Source: Alphaproteobacteria bacterium (GTDB lineage: Bacteria > Pseudomonadota > Alphaproteobacteria > UBA9219). Taken from it: a stretch of DNA of 9,948 nt. Location of the stretch: the NCBI GenBank assembly GCA_028716765.1, contig JAQUPC010000078.1:1-9948 (forward strand), written 5' to 3'. The translations under genes and the position numbers were made by a program. Below the pieces are notes generated by a model. The model made no database searches, was not told the origin of the DNA, and saw only the letters and a program-made list of their open reading frames with translations. Of the stretch, positions 1-5,912 are shown piece by piece; positions within the stretch are counted from its first letter, which is position 1; each line of letters begins with the position of its first letter.

Positions 1-20
1 AACTGTGTTTCATCTTATTC

Positions 21-45
21 GCCATCGCCTGAAAAGGGCGGTGGC
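21..45. other. Hairpin in the non-coding left edge
   Basis: GCCATCGCC (21-29) can pair with GGCGGTGGC (37-45), nine pairs including one G-T wobble, around a 7-nt loop. Neither side is followed by a T tract, so it is not a convincing intrinsic terminator. If the leftward promoter at 110-138 is real, the hairpin lies in the 5' untranslated region of the gene to the left, just before possible start codons at 25-23 or 13-11 on the minus strand. The rest of positions 1-249 contains no gene I can support. Confidence 0.4.
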
Positions 46-109
46 TTCGGAACGTAAAAATGGCTCAAACGCGATGTTTTTTGCCAATGCTGCAGTGCAA
101 CATAGCGTC

Positions 110-138
110 AACATATATCCGTTAACCATTTCTGTCAA
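110..138 (-). promoter_or_regulatory. Predicted sigma-70 promoter firing leftward
   Basis: On the minus strand a perfect -35 box TTGACA (138-133) is followed after exactly 17 nt by TATGTT (115-110), which matches 4 of 6 bases of the -10 consensus. It points away from the carboxypeptidase gene, so it probably serves a divergent gene that lies mostly outside the window. The spacer contains TTAACCAT (122-129 on the plus strand), which resembles a CtrA half-site; that resemblance is only suggestive. Confidence 0.5.
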
Positions 139-249
139 GCACACTAAAGCCAATTTGGAAAATATTTATTAACATTCTTGCGTTTTAAAGGATTTAGTTT
201 GATTCTCGTTTGCGGTCGTGTTTTGAGCGAATCAGGAGAAAAAACTCTT

Positions 250-1587
250 ATGCCGCGTCCTTTTTTTCAGAAAAGCTGCTTGTTTGTCATGGCGTTAGTC
301 GTTGCCGCTGCTCTTGGCAGCGTGCCTTCAGCGGCCGAGGCAAAAGCCAAAAAGCGCGTCAAGCTTTCCGTCAAGCGCCATCGCACGCTTCCCGTCGACC
401 GCAACGCCCTGTATGCCGATATCGTTATCGAGGCGCGCACGGGCCGTATTCTGCACGCGGCAAATGCAGGCCAACAGCGCCACCCGGCATCATTGACAAA
501 AATGATGACGCTTTACCTGACGTTTCAGGCGCTGGAATCCGGTAAACTTTCCCTTGAACAGCGGATTTCCGTTTCCTCGCACGCCGCGGCCCAATCGCCA
601 TCGAAACTGGGCTTGCGTCCCGGGCAGTCGCTCCGCGTACAGGACGCCGTTTTAGGCGTCGTCACCGAATCGGCCAATGACGCGGCCGTCGTTTTGGCCG
701 AAGCGCTTGGCGGCAGCGAAAGCCGCTTCGCTCAGATGATGACGCGGCAGGCCCAGGCGCTGGGCATGAAACAAACGCGCTTTGAAAACGCCTCGGGCCT
801 GCCCGACCCGGATCAAGTAACGACCGCGCGCGACATGGCCGTTTTGGGCCATGCGCTTATTTATCATTATCCGCGCTATTACGCCTTTTTCAGCCACGAA
901 AGCTTCACGTATGCTGGCCGGACGCACCGCAACCACAATCATTTGATGGAGCGCTATGACGGCATGGACGGCATCAAGACCGGCTATATACGGGCATCGG
1001 GATTCAATCTCGTGGCTTCGGCCGTGCGCGGCGACACGCGGCTTATCGGCGTCGTTTTCGGCGGACGCTCCACGCTGGGGCGCGACAATCAGATGGCGCA
1101 GCTTTTGGACAGGTCGTTTGCCGCCGGAGAATCCGGCTCAACCGCGGCAAGGGAAGAGATGCTTGAGGAAACCGTGGCGCAAGGCGATAGCAGCGATGTG
1201 GCCGATAGCCACTACATTGCCCTTCCGGCCAAAACGGCGGCGGTTTTCCAGCTGCCCGGAGCACGAGCAGCAAACGGCGAGACCGCGAGCGCGGCGGAAA
1301 GCGACCGGGCATGGCTTTCCGCGCCGACGAATTGGGGCATCCAGATCGGTGCCTATAATGACGCCGCAGGGGGACAGGAAATTTTGTCCACTATGCGCCG
1401 GAATATGCCGGCCTTGCTTGAGCGCGCGGATCCGATCCTGCAAAAAGTGCGCATGGAGGACGGGGCCGTTTTTTACCGGGCCCGCTTTATGGGCATGGAG
1501 TCGGCCACGGCGCGGTCCATTTGCTCCTATCTGGTCAAGCGCGGCCAGGGCTGTCAGGTAGTCGCGCCCGAACAAGCGAACGGGTGA
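250..1587 (+). CDS. D-alanyl-D-alanine carboxypeptidase (PBP5 family) with C-terminal SPOR domain
   Basis: A 445-residue serine D,D-carboxypeptidase that would trim the terminal D-alanine from peptidoglycan stem peptides in the periplasm (peptidase family S11). The start at 250 is preferred over an upstream in-frame TTG at 178 because AGGAG lies 11 nt before it and the product then begins with a Sec signal peptide of about 30 residues (basic start, hydrophobic core, Ala-rich end). All three catalytic motifs are present: SLTK at residues 81-84 (nucleophile Ser81, Lys84), SAN at 141-143 and KTG at 243-245, with the usual spacing. After a low-complexity linker (about 295-355), residues 361-439 starting WGIQIGAY resemble a SPOR domain, which binds glycan strands stripped of stem peptides and targets proteins to the septum. 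S11-SPOR fusions are known in alphaproteobacteria. The paralogue (dacA/C/D/F type) cannot be assigned. It converges on apt with a 7-bp gap. Confidence 0.93.
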   Translation: MPRPFFQKSCLFVMALVVAAALGSVPSAAEAKAKKRVKLSVKRHRTLPVDRNALYADIVIEARTGRILHAANAGQQRHPASLTKMMTLYLTFQALESGKLSLEQRISVSSHAAAQSPSKLGLRPGQSLRVQDAVLGVVTESANDAAVVLAEALGGSESRFAQMMTRQAQALGMKQTRFENASGLPDPDQVTTARDMAVLGHALIYHYPRYYAFFSHESFTYAGRTHRNHNHLMERYDGMDGIKTGYIRASGFNLVASAVRGDTRLIGVVFGGRSTLGRDNQMAQLLDRSFAAGESGSTAAREEMLEETVAQGDSSDVADSHYIALPAKTAAVFQLPGARAANGETASAAESDRAWLSAPTNWGIQIGAYNDAAGGQEILSTMRRNMPALLERADPILQKVRMEDGAVFYRARFMGMESATARSICSYLVKRGQGCQVVAPEQANG

Positions 1588-1595
1588 TCCCGTTC
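1578..1595. terminator. Palindrome shared by two convergent stop codons
   Basis: GAACGGG (1578-1584) and CCCGTTC (1589-1595) form a perfect 7-bp stem with a TGAT loop. The loop holds the carboxypeptidase stop codon TGA (1585-1587), and the last base of the stem is the last base of the apt stop codon. Being symmetrical, it would form in both transcripts. No T tract follows on either strand, so efficient intrinsic termination is doubtful; it may protect 3' ends or slow polymerase. Confidence 0.45.
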
Positions 1596-2119
1596 TAACT
1601 GTCGTAATGCACCAGACTCGTCACCGGCACGTCGAGCTTGGAACGCCCCTGCAAAAACGTCAGTTCTATGATGAAGGCCGCGCGCGCAACGGCGACGCCC
1701 ATCTGCCGCGCAAGAAAAAGGGCCGCGGCGGCGGTGCCGCCCGTCGCCAGCAGATCGTCGAGCAGCACAGCCCGTTGCCCCGGCCTGAGGACGCCTTCCT
1801 GAATCTCGATTGTGTCGGTGCCGTATTCCAGCGCGTAGCTGTGCGCCACGGTCTTGCCCGGCAATTTCCCTTTCTTACGCACCATGACGACGCCGACGCC
1901 GAGGGCCGCGGCGAGGGGCGCCGCAACCAGAAAACCGCGCGATTCGATGCCGAGCAGGACGTCAGGGCGCTCTGCGCCTACGGCCTTTTCCAGCCGGGCC
2001 AGCGTCTCGCGCCACGCGGGACCGTGGGCCAAAAGCGTGCCGATATCATAAAACAGGATCCCCGGCTTCGGAAAATCGGGAACGCTGCGAATATGGTTTT
2101 TCAGGTCCAGCGCTTCCAT
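1595..2119 (-). CDS. apt: Adenine phosphoribosyltransferase
   Basis: A 174-residue cytoplasmic purine-salvage enzyme that joins adenine and PRPP to give AMP and pyrophosphate. The family signature is clear: the PRPP-binding motif [12 protein letters not shown] at residues 118-129, the block [14 protein letters not shown] at about 57-70, [10 protein letters not shown] at 81-90 in the flexible-loop region, and [11 protein letters not shown] at 96-106. The N-terminus ([15 protein letters not shown], 16-30) corresponds to the usual F-x-DI-T-LL element. The length is normal for the family. The start at 2119 is chosen because GGAG lies 10 nt upstream on the minus strand and the product then begins where Apt proteins usually do; a longer frame starting at 2155 has no ribosome binding site. 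It is transcribed divergently from the DUF2336 gene and convergently with the carboxypeptidase gene, so it looks monocistronic here. Confidence 0.96.
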   Translation of the reverse strand: MEALDLKNHIRSVPDFPKPGILFYDIGTLLAHGPAWRETLARLEKAVGAERPDVLLGIESRGFLVAAPLAAALGVGVVMVRKKGKLPGKTVAHSYALEYGTDTIEIQEGVLRPGQRAVLLDDLLATGGTAAAALFLARQMGVAVARAAFIIELTFLQGRSKLDVPVTSLVHYDS

Positions 2120-2161
2120 TTTGGCTCTTCTCCGGGAAAAGTGTTGACGGGGCACCTAGAA

Positions 2162-2177
2162 TTAACCGGGTTTTTAC
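2162..2177. promoter_or_regulatory. CtrA-like site between apt and the DUF2336 gene
   Basis: TTAA (2162-2165), seven bases, then TTTAC (2173-2177) differs by one base from the alphaproteobacterial CtrA consensus TTAA-N7-TTAAC. Two further GGTTAA sequences, at 2199-2204 and 2269-2274, lie in the same 189-bp divergent spacer. No good -35/-10 pair was found for either flanking gene. CtrA control is inferred from consensus likeness only. Confidence 0.22.
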
Positions 2178-2308
2178 AAAATCTGAAGCAAAAACGAGGT
2201 TAAGAATTCCGGTAGCGCAAGAATGGCGCGTTGGTTAGTATATGAATCCGGTGGACATTCGGCGTCATGGTTAAGAAGCGGCAAAGACGTTAGGGACAGA
2301 GGCGGGAT

Positions 2309-3430
2309 ATGGCATCACATTTGTCACAAGACGACGTTGCCCGGCTGTTAAAGGAACCTTCGCCGCATGTCCGCGCCGAGATCGCCGGCAAGCTGGCCCA
2401 GGAAATCGACAGCCCGAGACTCACGGAAAGCGAATACGGCCTTGCGCAGGAAATCGTGCGCCTTATGGCCAAAGACATCGAGACCACCGTCCGGCTGGCG
2501 CTGGCCCAGAGCCTGCGGCACGCCGTCAGGCTGCCGCACGATGTCGCCGTCCAGCTTGCCCATGACGTCGAAACGGTCGCGTTGCCGATTCTGGAACATT
2601 CGACGGTTCTTACGGACGAAGACCTTGTGGCCATCATCGACAAGGGGCCGCCCTTAAAACATGAGGCCATCGCCAATCGCACGAACGTCTCGGCCGAGGT
2701 GTCGGACGCGCTGATCACTAAGGCGGACGAAAAGGCCGTGACCGTCCTGATGAACAACATTACGGCCCAGATCACGGAGCAAAGCCTCGGCAAGGCGATA
2801 ACGCGCTTTCAGGCGAGCGACAGCGTCAAGGAGGCTATGGTCAAACGGGCCACGCTGCCTATCACGGTCGCCGAGCGGCTGACGGCCCTGGTGTCCGACA
2901 AGCTTAAGGACTATCTGATGGCGCATCACGATTTGTCGCCGTCGGTCGCCGCCGATCTTGTCTTGCAGGGCCGCGAACAAAGCGTCGTCGGCCTGGCGCC
3001 GGGGCGGAGCGAAAAGGACATCGAAAAACTGGTCGCGCAAATGTACGACAACAACCGCCTGACGCCCTCGATCGTTCTCAGGGCGCTTTGCATGGGCGAG
3101 GTGACGTTTTTCGAATCGGCCCTTGCCATCATGGCCAACGTTCCGCTTTTGAACGCCCGGATCCTTATTCATGACGGCGGGATCTTGGGGCTGAAAACGT
3201 TATATGAAAAGGCGGGCATGCCGCCGGGGTTGCTGTCGATCGTCCGGGCCGCGCTGGATATCGTGCATGAAACCGAACTGGACGGCGAGCACGGAGACAT
3301 TACGCGCTACCGGGCCCGCGTCATTGAGCGCGTTTTGACCCGGTTCGAGGACACGAGTTCCGAGGACATCGACTATCTTCTCGCCAAACTCGGCGACATC
3401 ATGGCGGCCGCCGAAGTCCGGGTGAATTAG
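2309..3430 (+). CDS. DUF2336 family protein, helical repeat type
   Basis: A 373-residue protein of the DUF2336 family, which is largely confined to alphaproteobacteria and whose function I do not know. It has no signal peptide or membrane segment, so it should be cytoplasmic. It is almost entirely amphipathic helix; residues 11-75 (for example PSPHVRAEIAGKLA, 18-31, and DIETTVRLALAQSLR, 56-70) look like HEAT-type repeats, suggesting a protein-interaction scaffold. The most recognisable block is residues 246-309, containing YDNNRLTPSIVLRALCMG, FFESALAIMANVP and LIHDGGILGLKTLYEKAGMP. The start at 2309 has GAGG six bases upstream. Codon use is ordinary for the window. The gene appears to stand alone: apt is divergent, and the porin downstream is on the other strand beyond a repeat element and terminator. 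Confidence 0.88.
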   Translation: MASHLSQDDVARLLKEPSPHVRAEIAGKLAQEIDSPRLTESEYGLAQEIVRLMAKDIETTVRLALAQSLRHAVRLPHDVAVQLAHDVETVALPILEHSTVLTDEDLVAIIDKGPPLKHEAIANRTNVSAEVSDALITKADEKAVTVLMNNITAQITEQSLGKAITRFQASDSVKEAMVKRATLPITVAERLTALVSDKLKDYLMAHHDLSPSVAADLVLQGREQSVVGLAPGRSEKDIEKLVAQMYDNNRLTPSIVLRALCMGEVTFFESALAIMANVPLLNARILIHDGGILGLKTLYEKAGMPPGLLSIVRAALDIVHETELDGEHGDITRYRARVIERVLTRFEDTSSEDIDYLLAKLGDIMAAAEVRVN

Positions 3431-3454
3431 GGTGCTTTCCGATTAATCAGAATC

Positions 3455-3602
3455 GTCATTCCGGAAAATTTTCTTTTCGGCGGCATGCCCGGAGAAAGAA
3501 AATTGATCCGGAATCCCGTTTTGTTTTCTTGTGAAAAATAAAAAAACAAACGGGATTCCCGGTCGCGCTGCTCGCCTTGGCTCGCAGCTTGCCGGGAATG
3601 AC
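3455..3602. repeat. Nested inverted-repeat element (MITE- or REP-like)
   Basis: The outer arms are GTCATTCC (3455-3462) and GGAATGAC (3595-3602), each followed inward by CCGG-type bases. Inside are at least two strong hairpins. AATTTTCTTT (3467-3476) pairs perfectly with AAAGAAAATT (3495-3504). The segment 3508-3521 pairs with 3548-3562 (core AATCCCGTTT, one bulged G), continuing after a bulged T as GTTTT (3523-3527) with AAAAC (3543-3547), about 19 pairs in all. A weaker stem, GCTGC (3568-3572) with GCAGC (3583-3587), follows. No reading frame is contained. The GTCATTCC ends and CGGGATTCC cores resemble dispersed palindromic repeats common in proteobacterial genomes. Mobility is inferred; I could not identify a convincing target-site duplication. 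Confidence 0.6.
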
Positions 3603-3631
3603 ACATGATTGAAAGCCCGGCCCTCCTCAAC

Positions 3632-3663
3632 AAAAAAAAGGGCGGTGGAAAACCACCGCCCTT
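3632..3663 (-). terminator. Intrinsic terminator of the porin gene
   Basis: A perfect 11-bp stem, AAGGGCGGTGG (3638-3648) and CCACCGCCCTT (3653-3663), encloses a 4-nt loop. Read leftward, the stem is followed by a run of eight T (3639-3632), giving a classical Rho-independent terminator about 30 bp past the porin stop codon. On the plus strand the stem is followed by TAATTGATTTTT, so it may also stop transcripts arriving from the DUF2336 side. Confidence 0.92.
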
Positions 3664-3692
3664 AATTGATTTTTCTAACGACCCGAAGGTTA

Positions 3693-4967
3693 TTAGAACG
3701 TGACCTTTTGCGACAGCATCAGGACGTGACCTGCGTTGGTGTTCCTGTCACCGGCGTCAGCCGTATTGGCGGGAACGTCGTCACGCTGCTGCTCGAAGAG
3801 CACGACATCGGCCGCCGTCGTCAGGCCGGGGAACCAAGTGTAGGTCGCTCCAAGGCCAACAGCCGAGAAGTCCTTCACATAATTCACGCGGTCCGGAGCT
3901 GCGGCAAAGACGCCCTGCTGAGCAAAGGCATTGCCGTAGCCTTCGCCGCGCATGCCGTTGACGGCGAGAGCAACTTTGTCGAACTCATACTTCAGACCTG
4001 CCGTCCATACGCTCTGGTCCTTGTTCTGGCCTTCGACCGTCAGGTAACGGCCAGCGTCCACATAAGAACCGCCTAGCGTGAAGCCGGCGTACATGGCTTG
4101 TCCACCGAGGCCCCACGACGTGAAGTCGCGAACCGGCCCGTTCAACGGCGCCGCAAGCAAGACATCGGTATCGTCACCGCGCGCTCCCGTTGACATCGTG
4201 GCGCTTAGCACAGTGTTGACGGGGCTCCAGTTGCCCGTGTACTGCGCCGTAGCTTCCACGAAATCCTGATAGGGAGCCAGGGCCGTGCCGCTACGTGCTG
4301 TGTTGTTGCTGTATTTGATCACATTTTGGCCTTGATCGTAGAAGTTCGGCGCATACGACCCGCCGAGCTGCAGCTTGTGGTTCGCGTTGCCGACCTTAGG
4401 CGTGTAGTACGTGATCTTGGTGCTGTTTTCCGTGTTGTCGATGAACGACGGCTGGAAACGCATCAGCGTGGTCGGATCGGTGAAATCCGTATAGGTGCCG
4501 TCGATCTGGCCTTCGCCGACCGTCGGAGCGTATACGAACAAGTCCGAAGCGCCATGATCGTCGCCGAAAATGGTCTTGCCCCAGGCGCCCGACATCCAGA
4601 CATAAGCCTGATCCGCGCGCACGGAATTGCCGCCGCCCGAGAAGGAGTTGGTGCCACCAAGAACATTGCTGTTCGCGGCGTTGTCGTTGTACGTTGCGCC
4701 ATTCCACAAGCTCACGAGAGCGCCGTATTCGATGCCGTTGGCGGCTTTGCCTTCGGCCGAAATGTTCAGGCGGTATTCAGTCTCGAAGTCGTGATCGCGG
4801 CGATCTATAGCGCCCGTCCCCAGATTTTCAGCATCCGTGGATTCGTGAAACATTGCGGCACGGAAATCGACGTAGCCGCCGACGTTGACGGTAATGGGCG
4901 ACTCGGCGGCCATTGCAGTGCCCGTCAGGGCAACAAGAGCCGAAGTGGCCAGAAGAAGTTTACGCAT
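3693..4967 (-). CDS. Outer-membrane porin (general porin, Porin_4-like)
   Basis: A 424-residue outer-membrane beta-barrel protein, probably a general diffusion porin for small solutes. The start at 4967 is chosen over an in-frame ATG at 4994 because GAGGGGG lies about 6 nt before it and the product then begins MRKLLLATSALVALTGTAMA, a typical Sec signal peptide with cleavage predicted after AMA (residue 20). The mature protein begins with a strand containing VNVGGYVDF, a common start of alphaproteobacterial porins. It has alternating hydrophobic/polar strands rich in Gly, Tyr and Asn, contains DQAYVWMSGAWGKTIFGDD, and ends VLMLSQKVTF with the terminal Phe used by the BAM machinery. The size fits a 16-stranded porin, probably trimeric; both points are inferred. 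It is monocistronic with its own strong terminator. No catalytic or substrate-specific feature is visible. Confidence 0.88.
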   Translation of the reverse strand: MRKLLLATSALVALTGTAMAAESPITVNVGGYVDFRAAMFHESTDAENLGTGAIDRRDHDFETEYRLNISAEGKAANGIEYGALVSLWNGATYNDNAANSNVLGGTNSFSGGGNSVRADQAYVWMSGAWGKTIFGDDHGASDLFVYAPTVGEGQIDGTYTDFTDPTTLMRFQPSFIDNTENSTKITYYTPKVGNANHKLQLGGSYAPNFYDQGQNVIKYSNNTARSGTALAPYQDFVEATAQYTGNWSPVNTVLSATMSTGARGDDTDVLLAAPLNGPVRDFTSWGLGGQAMYAGFTLGGSYVDAGRYLTVEGQNKDQSVWTAGLKYEFDKVALAVNGMRGEGYGNAFAQQGVFAAAPDRVNYVKDFSAVGLGATYTWFPGLTTAADVVLFEQQRDDVPANTADAGDRNTNAGHVLMLSQKVTF

Positions 4968-5125
4968 GCTATCCCCCTCAGTGTGGATGGACAAAGGTTG
5001 TTGAGTTTAATTAAGAAGTAGGTTACTTGACATGAGAGGGCAGGTGCCCCGTCGACGCTGAATCTGTAACAAGAGGCTTGCACAGACAAGTTTGAAATGA
5101 GGTTTTGCGGCGACTCGCTTTTTTG

Positions 5126-5143
5126 TGTGGCATAACCGCCACA
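5126..5143. promoter_or_regulatory. Perfect inverted repeat in the porin/DUF3576 spacer
   Basis: TGTGGC (5126-5131) and GCCACA (5138-5143) flank the 6-bp spacer ATAACC. The 18-bp size and position, about 160 bp upstream of the porin start and about 100 bp upstream of the DUF3576 start, suit a dimeric regulator's operator. No regulator can be named. A TTAACC sequence follows at 5150-5155. I found no convincing -35/-10 pair for either flanking gene in 4968-5241. Confidence 0.3.
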
Positions 5144-5211
5144 AACCTGTTAACCTTTGATTTCCGTTCAAGCCATTGTTTTCCCGGCAAAAAAATGAAG
5201 AATTCACTGGT

Positions 5212-5231
5212 TTGAAAAGTTAAACTTTCAA
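5212..5231. promoter_or_regulatory. Imperfect 20-bp palindrome just before the DUF3576 start
   Basis: TTGAAA (5212-5217) and TTTCAA (5226-5231) flank eight bases, and 16 of the 20 positions are symmetrical. It ends 10 nt before the ATG of the DUF3576 gene, where a clear Shine-Dalgarno sequence is lacking. It could be an operator or a weak RNA hairpin affecting translation initiation; nothing in the sequence decides between these. Confidence 0.28.
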
Positions 5232-5241
5232 TGAGCGTCCC

Positions 5242-5799
5242 ATGAAATCCGGCTCCCTTTTCGCTTCTTCCGCGCGTTTTTTTACCTCCCTTTCGATCCT
5301 TTTTGCGCTCAGCCTCAGTTTGACGGCATGTTCCAGCCTCGGGCTTGAGAGCGAGAAAAGCTATGAGAACAAGGATAAGGAAAAGCTTTACAGGCACGGA
5401 AGCCTTGTCAGCGACGAAGGCGGCTTTTCGCTGCTGGGCGGCGGCGACAAGAAAAGCGCGGACGGCGGCGGCCTCGGCGTGAACGGCTATTTATGGCGCG
5501 CCACGCTGGATACCATCGCCTTTATGCCTATCGTCACCGCCGATCCCTTTGGCGGCGTCATAACAACGGACTGGTATTCGGCCCCGAACGAGCCGGACGA
5601 ACGCATGAAACTCAACGTTTTCATTCTGGACCGCGATTTGCGCGCCGATGGCGTACGCGTCTCCGCTTTCCGCCAAACCCGCGGCGCGGACGGCTCCTGG
5701 AGCGACGCCGCCGTGTCGCCGGCCACCGCCGGTTCGCTGGAAAACACGATTCTCACGCGCGCCCGCCAGATGCGCTTGGCGCAAAGGGAAGCCAAGTAA
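5242..5799 (+). CDS. DUF3576 family lipoprotein
   Basis: A 185-residue predicted lipoprotein of the alphaproteobacterial DUF3576 family, function unknown to me. The N-terminus has a type II signal peptide with lipobox LTAC, placing the acylated cysteine at residue 30, so the mature protein should be membrane-anchored and face the periplasm. A low-complexity segment rich in Lys, Glu and Gly (31-76) precedes the conserved domain (about 78-180), which contains NGYLWRATLDTIAFMPIVTA, ADPFGGVITTDWYS, and a C-terminal helix ENTILTRARQMRLAQ. The gene lies 113 bp upstream of leuS on the same strand; this neighbourhood, followed by lptE, recurs in alphaproteobacteria and suggests co-transcription. A link to outer-membrane biogenesis through the nearby lptE is conceivable but is inference only. 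The ribosome binding site is weak; the start is supported by the signal peptide. Confidence 0.87.
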   Translation: MKSGSLFASSARFFTSLSILFALSLSLTACSSLGLESEKSYENKDKEKLYRHGSLVSDEGGFSLLGGGDKKSADGGGLGVNGYLWRATLDTIAFMPIVTADPFGGVITTDWYSAPNEPDERMKLNVFILDRDLRADGVRVSAFRQTRGADGSWSDAAVSPATAGSLENTILTRARQMRLAQREAK

Positions 5800-5807
5800 G
5801 GCTTTTT

Positions 5808-5821
5808 GCCCGTGAACGGGC
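5808..5821. other. Small hairpin after the DUF3576 stop
   Basis: GCCCG (5808-5812) and CGGGC (5817-5821) form a 5-bp stem with a TGAA loop, nine bases past the DUF3576 stop codon. A run of five T precedes it and no T run follows, so it is not a rightward intrinsic terminator. It may stabilise the upstream message end or mildly attenuate read-through into leuS. Confidence 0.3.
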
Positions 5822-5912
5822 GGGCGAGGCTTGTGTTGCCGTCCTCAAACTGACTAATATTGGCCTCACATCAACCGCGGCGGTTTATTGTCAACCTTGA
5901 ATCAACGGAACC

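Noticed and set aside
2..172. A forward frame open from the window edge to a TAA at 170-172 (about 56 codons).
   Set aside because: No family resemblance, AT-rich composition and overlap with a leftward promoter and hairpin suggest spacer DNA rather than the end of an upstream gene.
652..942. Long minus-strand frames inside the carboxypeptidase, DUF2336, porin and leuS genes.
   Set aside because: They are antisense shadows typical of GC-rich codon use, lack ribosome binding sites and match no family I recognise.
2242..2274. A 10-codon leader-like frame (MNPVDIRRHG) before the DUF2336 gene.
   Set aside because: No ribosome binding site and no supporting RNA structure; short frames like this are common by chance.
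32..3648. The 13-mer AAAAGGGCGGTGG occurs at 33-45 (approximately) and at 3636-3648, each in a hairpin arm.
   Set aside because: Roughly one such match is expected by chance in a window this size, and the hairpins otherwise differ.
5873..5885. AACCG-CGG-CGGTT mini-palindrome upstream of leuS as a leucine attenuator.
   Set aside because: The 3-nt loop and 5-bp stem are marginal, and there is no leader peptide with leucine codons or alternative pairing.
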